Below are positions 63,320 to 64,000 of a stretch of DNA of 64,000 nucleotides, piece by piece. Position 1 is the first letter of the stretch; each line of letters opens with the position of its first letter. The stretch covers positions 1 through 64,000 of the forward strand of contig JAISZL010000098.1 in NCBI GenBank assembly GCA_031269245.1, in the 5' to 3' direction. The notes beneath the pieces are model-generated. The model was given only the letters and a program-made list of their open reading frames with translations. It was not told the DNA's origin and made no database searches. Source of the DNA: Synergistaceae bacterium. Its GTDB lineage: Bacteria; Synergistota; Synergistia; Synergistales; Synergistaceae. Made by a program: the position numbers and the translations under genes.

Positions 63320-64000
63320 CTATGATACCCCAATCTCAAGGATGGCCTTCTCGTATAGAGACTTCGTCAACCTGTTATGGTGCCAATCCTTATTGTTTTC
63401 CATAAAAGATATGCCTTTACCCTTCACAGTTTTGGCGATGACAACTTTTGGACGCCCGTTTATATCTCTCTGCGCGATGGTGTGATACAGGCTAGAAATA
63501 TCGTGCCCGTCCACCGACACAGTATCCCATCCAAACGCCCTGAATTTTTCCGGCATGGATAACATATCCATTACCTGACTGCTCTCGCCATCCGACTGCA
63601 TCGAGTTGTCGTCGACAATAGCGGTCAGGTTGTCAAGCTTAAACTGCGAGGCCGACATTGCCGCTTCCCACACCTCCCCCTCGTTGCACTCCCCGTTGCC
63701 GAGCAACACGTAAGTGTTAAAAGTCTTTCCGCGCAACTTAGAGTAAAGCGCAATACCCACAGCCATGGACAACCCTTGACCCAAACTGCCATTTGAAGAT
63801 TCGATACCAAGATTCGCGTTCATGACCGTAAGAGAGGTAAGATCTGTTTCATTGTGCTGAAATGTCTCAAGCAGTCGCAACGGGAAAATTCCTGCTTGGG
63901 TCAATGCCGCATAAAACCCCAGCACCCCATGCCCCTTGCTCAATATAAATCTATCCCTGCCAGCGTTCGTAGGGTCGGCGACGTCGAAATTCATCACCGC
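63320..64000 (-). CDS. Transketolase, N-terminal subunit (5' end outside window)
   Basis: At least 226 residues of the thiamine-diphosphate binding half: GRDRFILSKGHGVLGFYAAL, GSLGQGLSMAVGIAL and GNGECNEGEVWEAAMSA (cofactor metal site) are present. The normal N-terminal ~50-60 residues lie past the window end; an internal ATG at 63997 is not the true start. It ends 4 nt before the C-terminal subunit gene. Confidence 0.92.
   Translation of the reverse strand, partial: AVMNFDVADPTNAGRDRFILSKGHGVLGFYAALTQAGIFPLRLLETFQHNETDLTSLTVMNANLGIESSNGSLGQGLSMAVGIALYSKLRGKTFNTYVLLGNGECNEGEVWEAAMSASQFKLDNLTAIVDDNSMQSDGESSQVMDMLSMPEKFRAFGWDTVSVDGHDISSLYHTIAQRDINGRPKVVIAKTVKGKGISFMENNKDWHHNRLTKSLYEKAILEIGVS

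Overview
The window is bacterial, gene-dense and fairly GC-rich. TolC, periplasmic adaptor and outer-surface genes point to a diderm cell. L-serine and L-threonine deaminases, a fused TRAP permease, a large cobalamin gene set and a lone MtaB-type methanol:corrinoid methyltransferase would fit an anaerobic amino-acid fermenter such as a member of the Synergistota. That assignment is inference; no rRNA or marker gene is present. I see no tRNA, rRNA, CRISPR array, transposase or integrase.

Left flank (1-20.5 kb): a WG-repeat protein cut by the window edge; a phosphatase / secreted protein / ABC ATPase / permease run joined by ATGA overlaps; threonine deaminase with a membrane protein; a TRAP 4TM/12TM fusion; an ECF sigma / anti-sigma / Ser-Gly-rich exoprotein operon; cysE; an ABC-F ATPase whose start codon lies in the U-tract of an intrinsic terminator; sdaA; a DMT exporter; and ddl.

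Central island (20.8-43.1 kb), visibly more AT-rich: a large RiPP-lipid hybrid gene cluster. An XRE regulator faces an operator-rich promoter. The promoter drives TolC, two adaptors and both NHLM-type bacteriocin ABC exporters (one with a C39 leader peptidase), then a putative zinc metallopeptidase, an unrecognised 458-aa protein and an MFS transporter fused to an extracytoplasmic sensor. A Nif11-type precursor follows, then a two-domain GNAT acyltransferase, then a complete type II ketosynthase cassette (ACP, KS, dehydratase, chain-length-factor-like KS, ketoreductase) with no enoyl reductase. Three more Nif11-type precursors and a SPASM radical SAM enzyme close the locus. All four precursors have Gly-Gly at exactly residues 85-86. 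My reading is that the cluster makes peptides carrying radical-SAM crosslinks and/or an unsaturated fatty acyl group, cut and exported by the C39/NHLM/TolC machine.

Cobalamin region (43-58.5 kb): cbiA, mtaB, a BtuF-like binding protein and cobQ, with two divergent cobalamin riboswitches (one before mtaB, one before btuF), each ending in a terminator. Between them lie an HD-GYP response regulator with a hybrid histidine kinase, and a minus-strand set of secreted proteins. One of these has 16.5 copies of a tetranucleotide inside its signal peptide, a likely phase-variation switch.

Right end (58.6-64 kb): a LuxC reductase, LuxE synthetase and AMP-ligase trio without luciferase, next to a split transketolase, the N-terminal half of which runs off the window. 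A dispersed ~77-nt element with two base-paired hairpins (12683 and 36717) and a complex inverted-repeat element (43141, also 55812) are the notable intergenic repeats.
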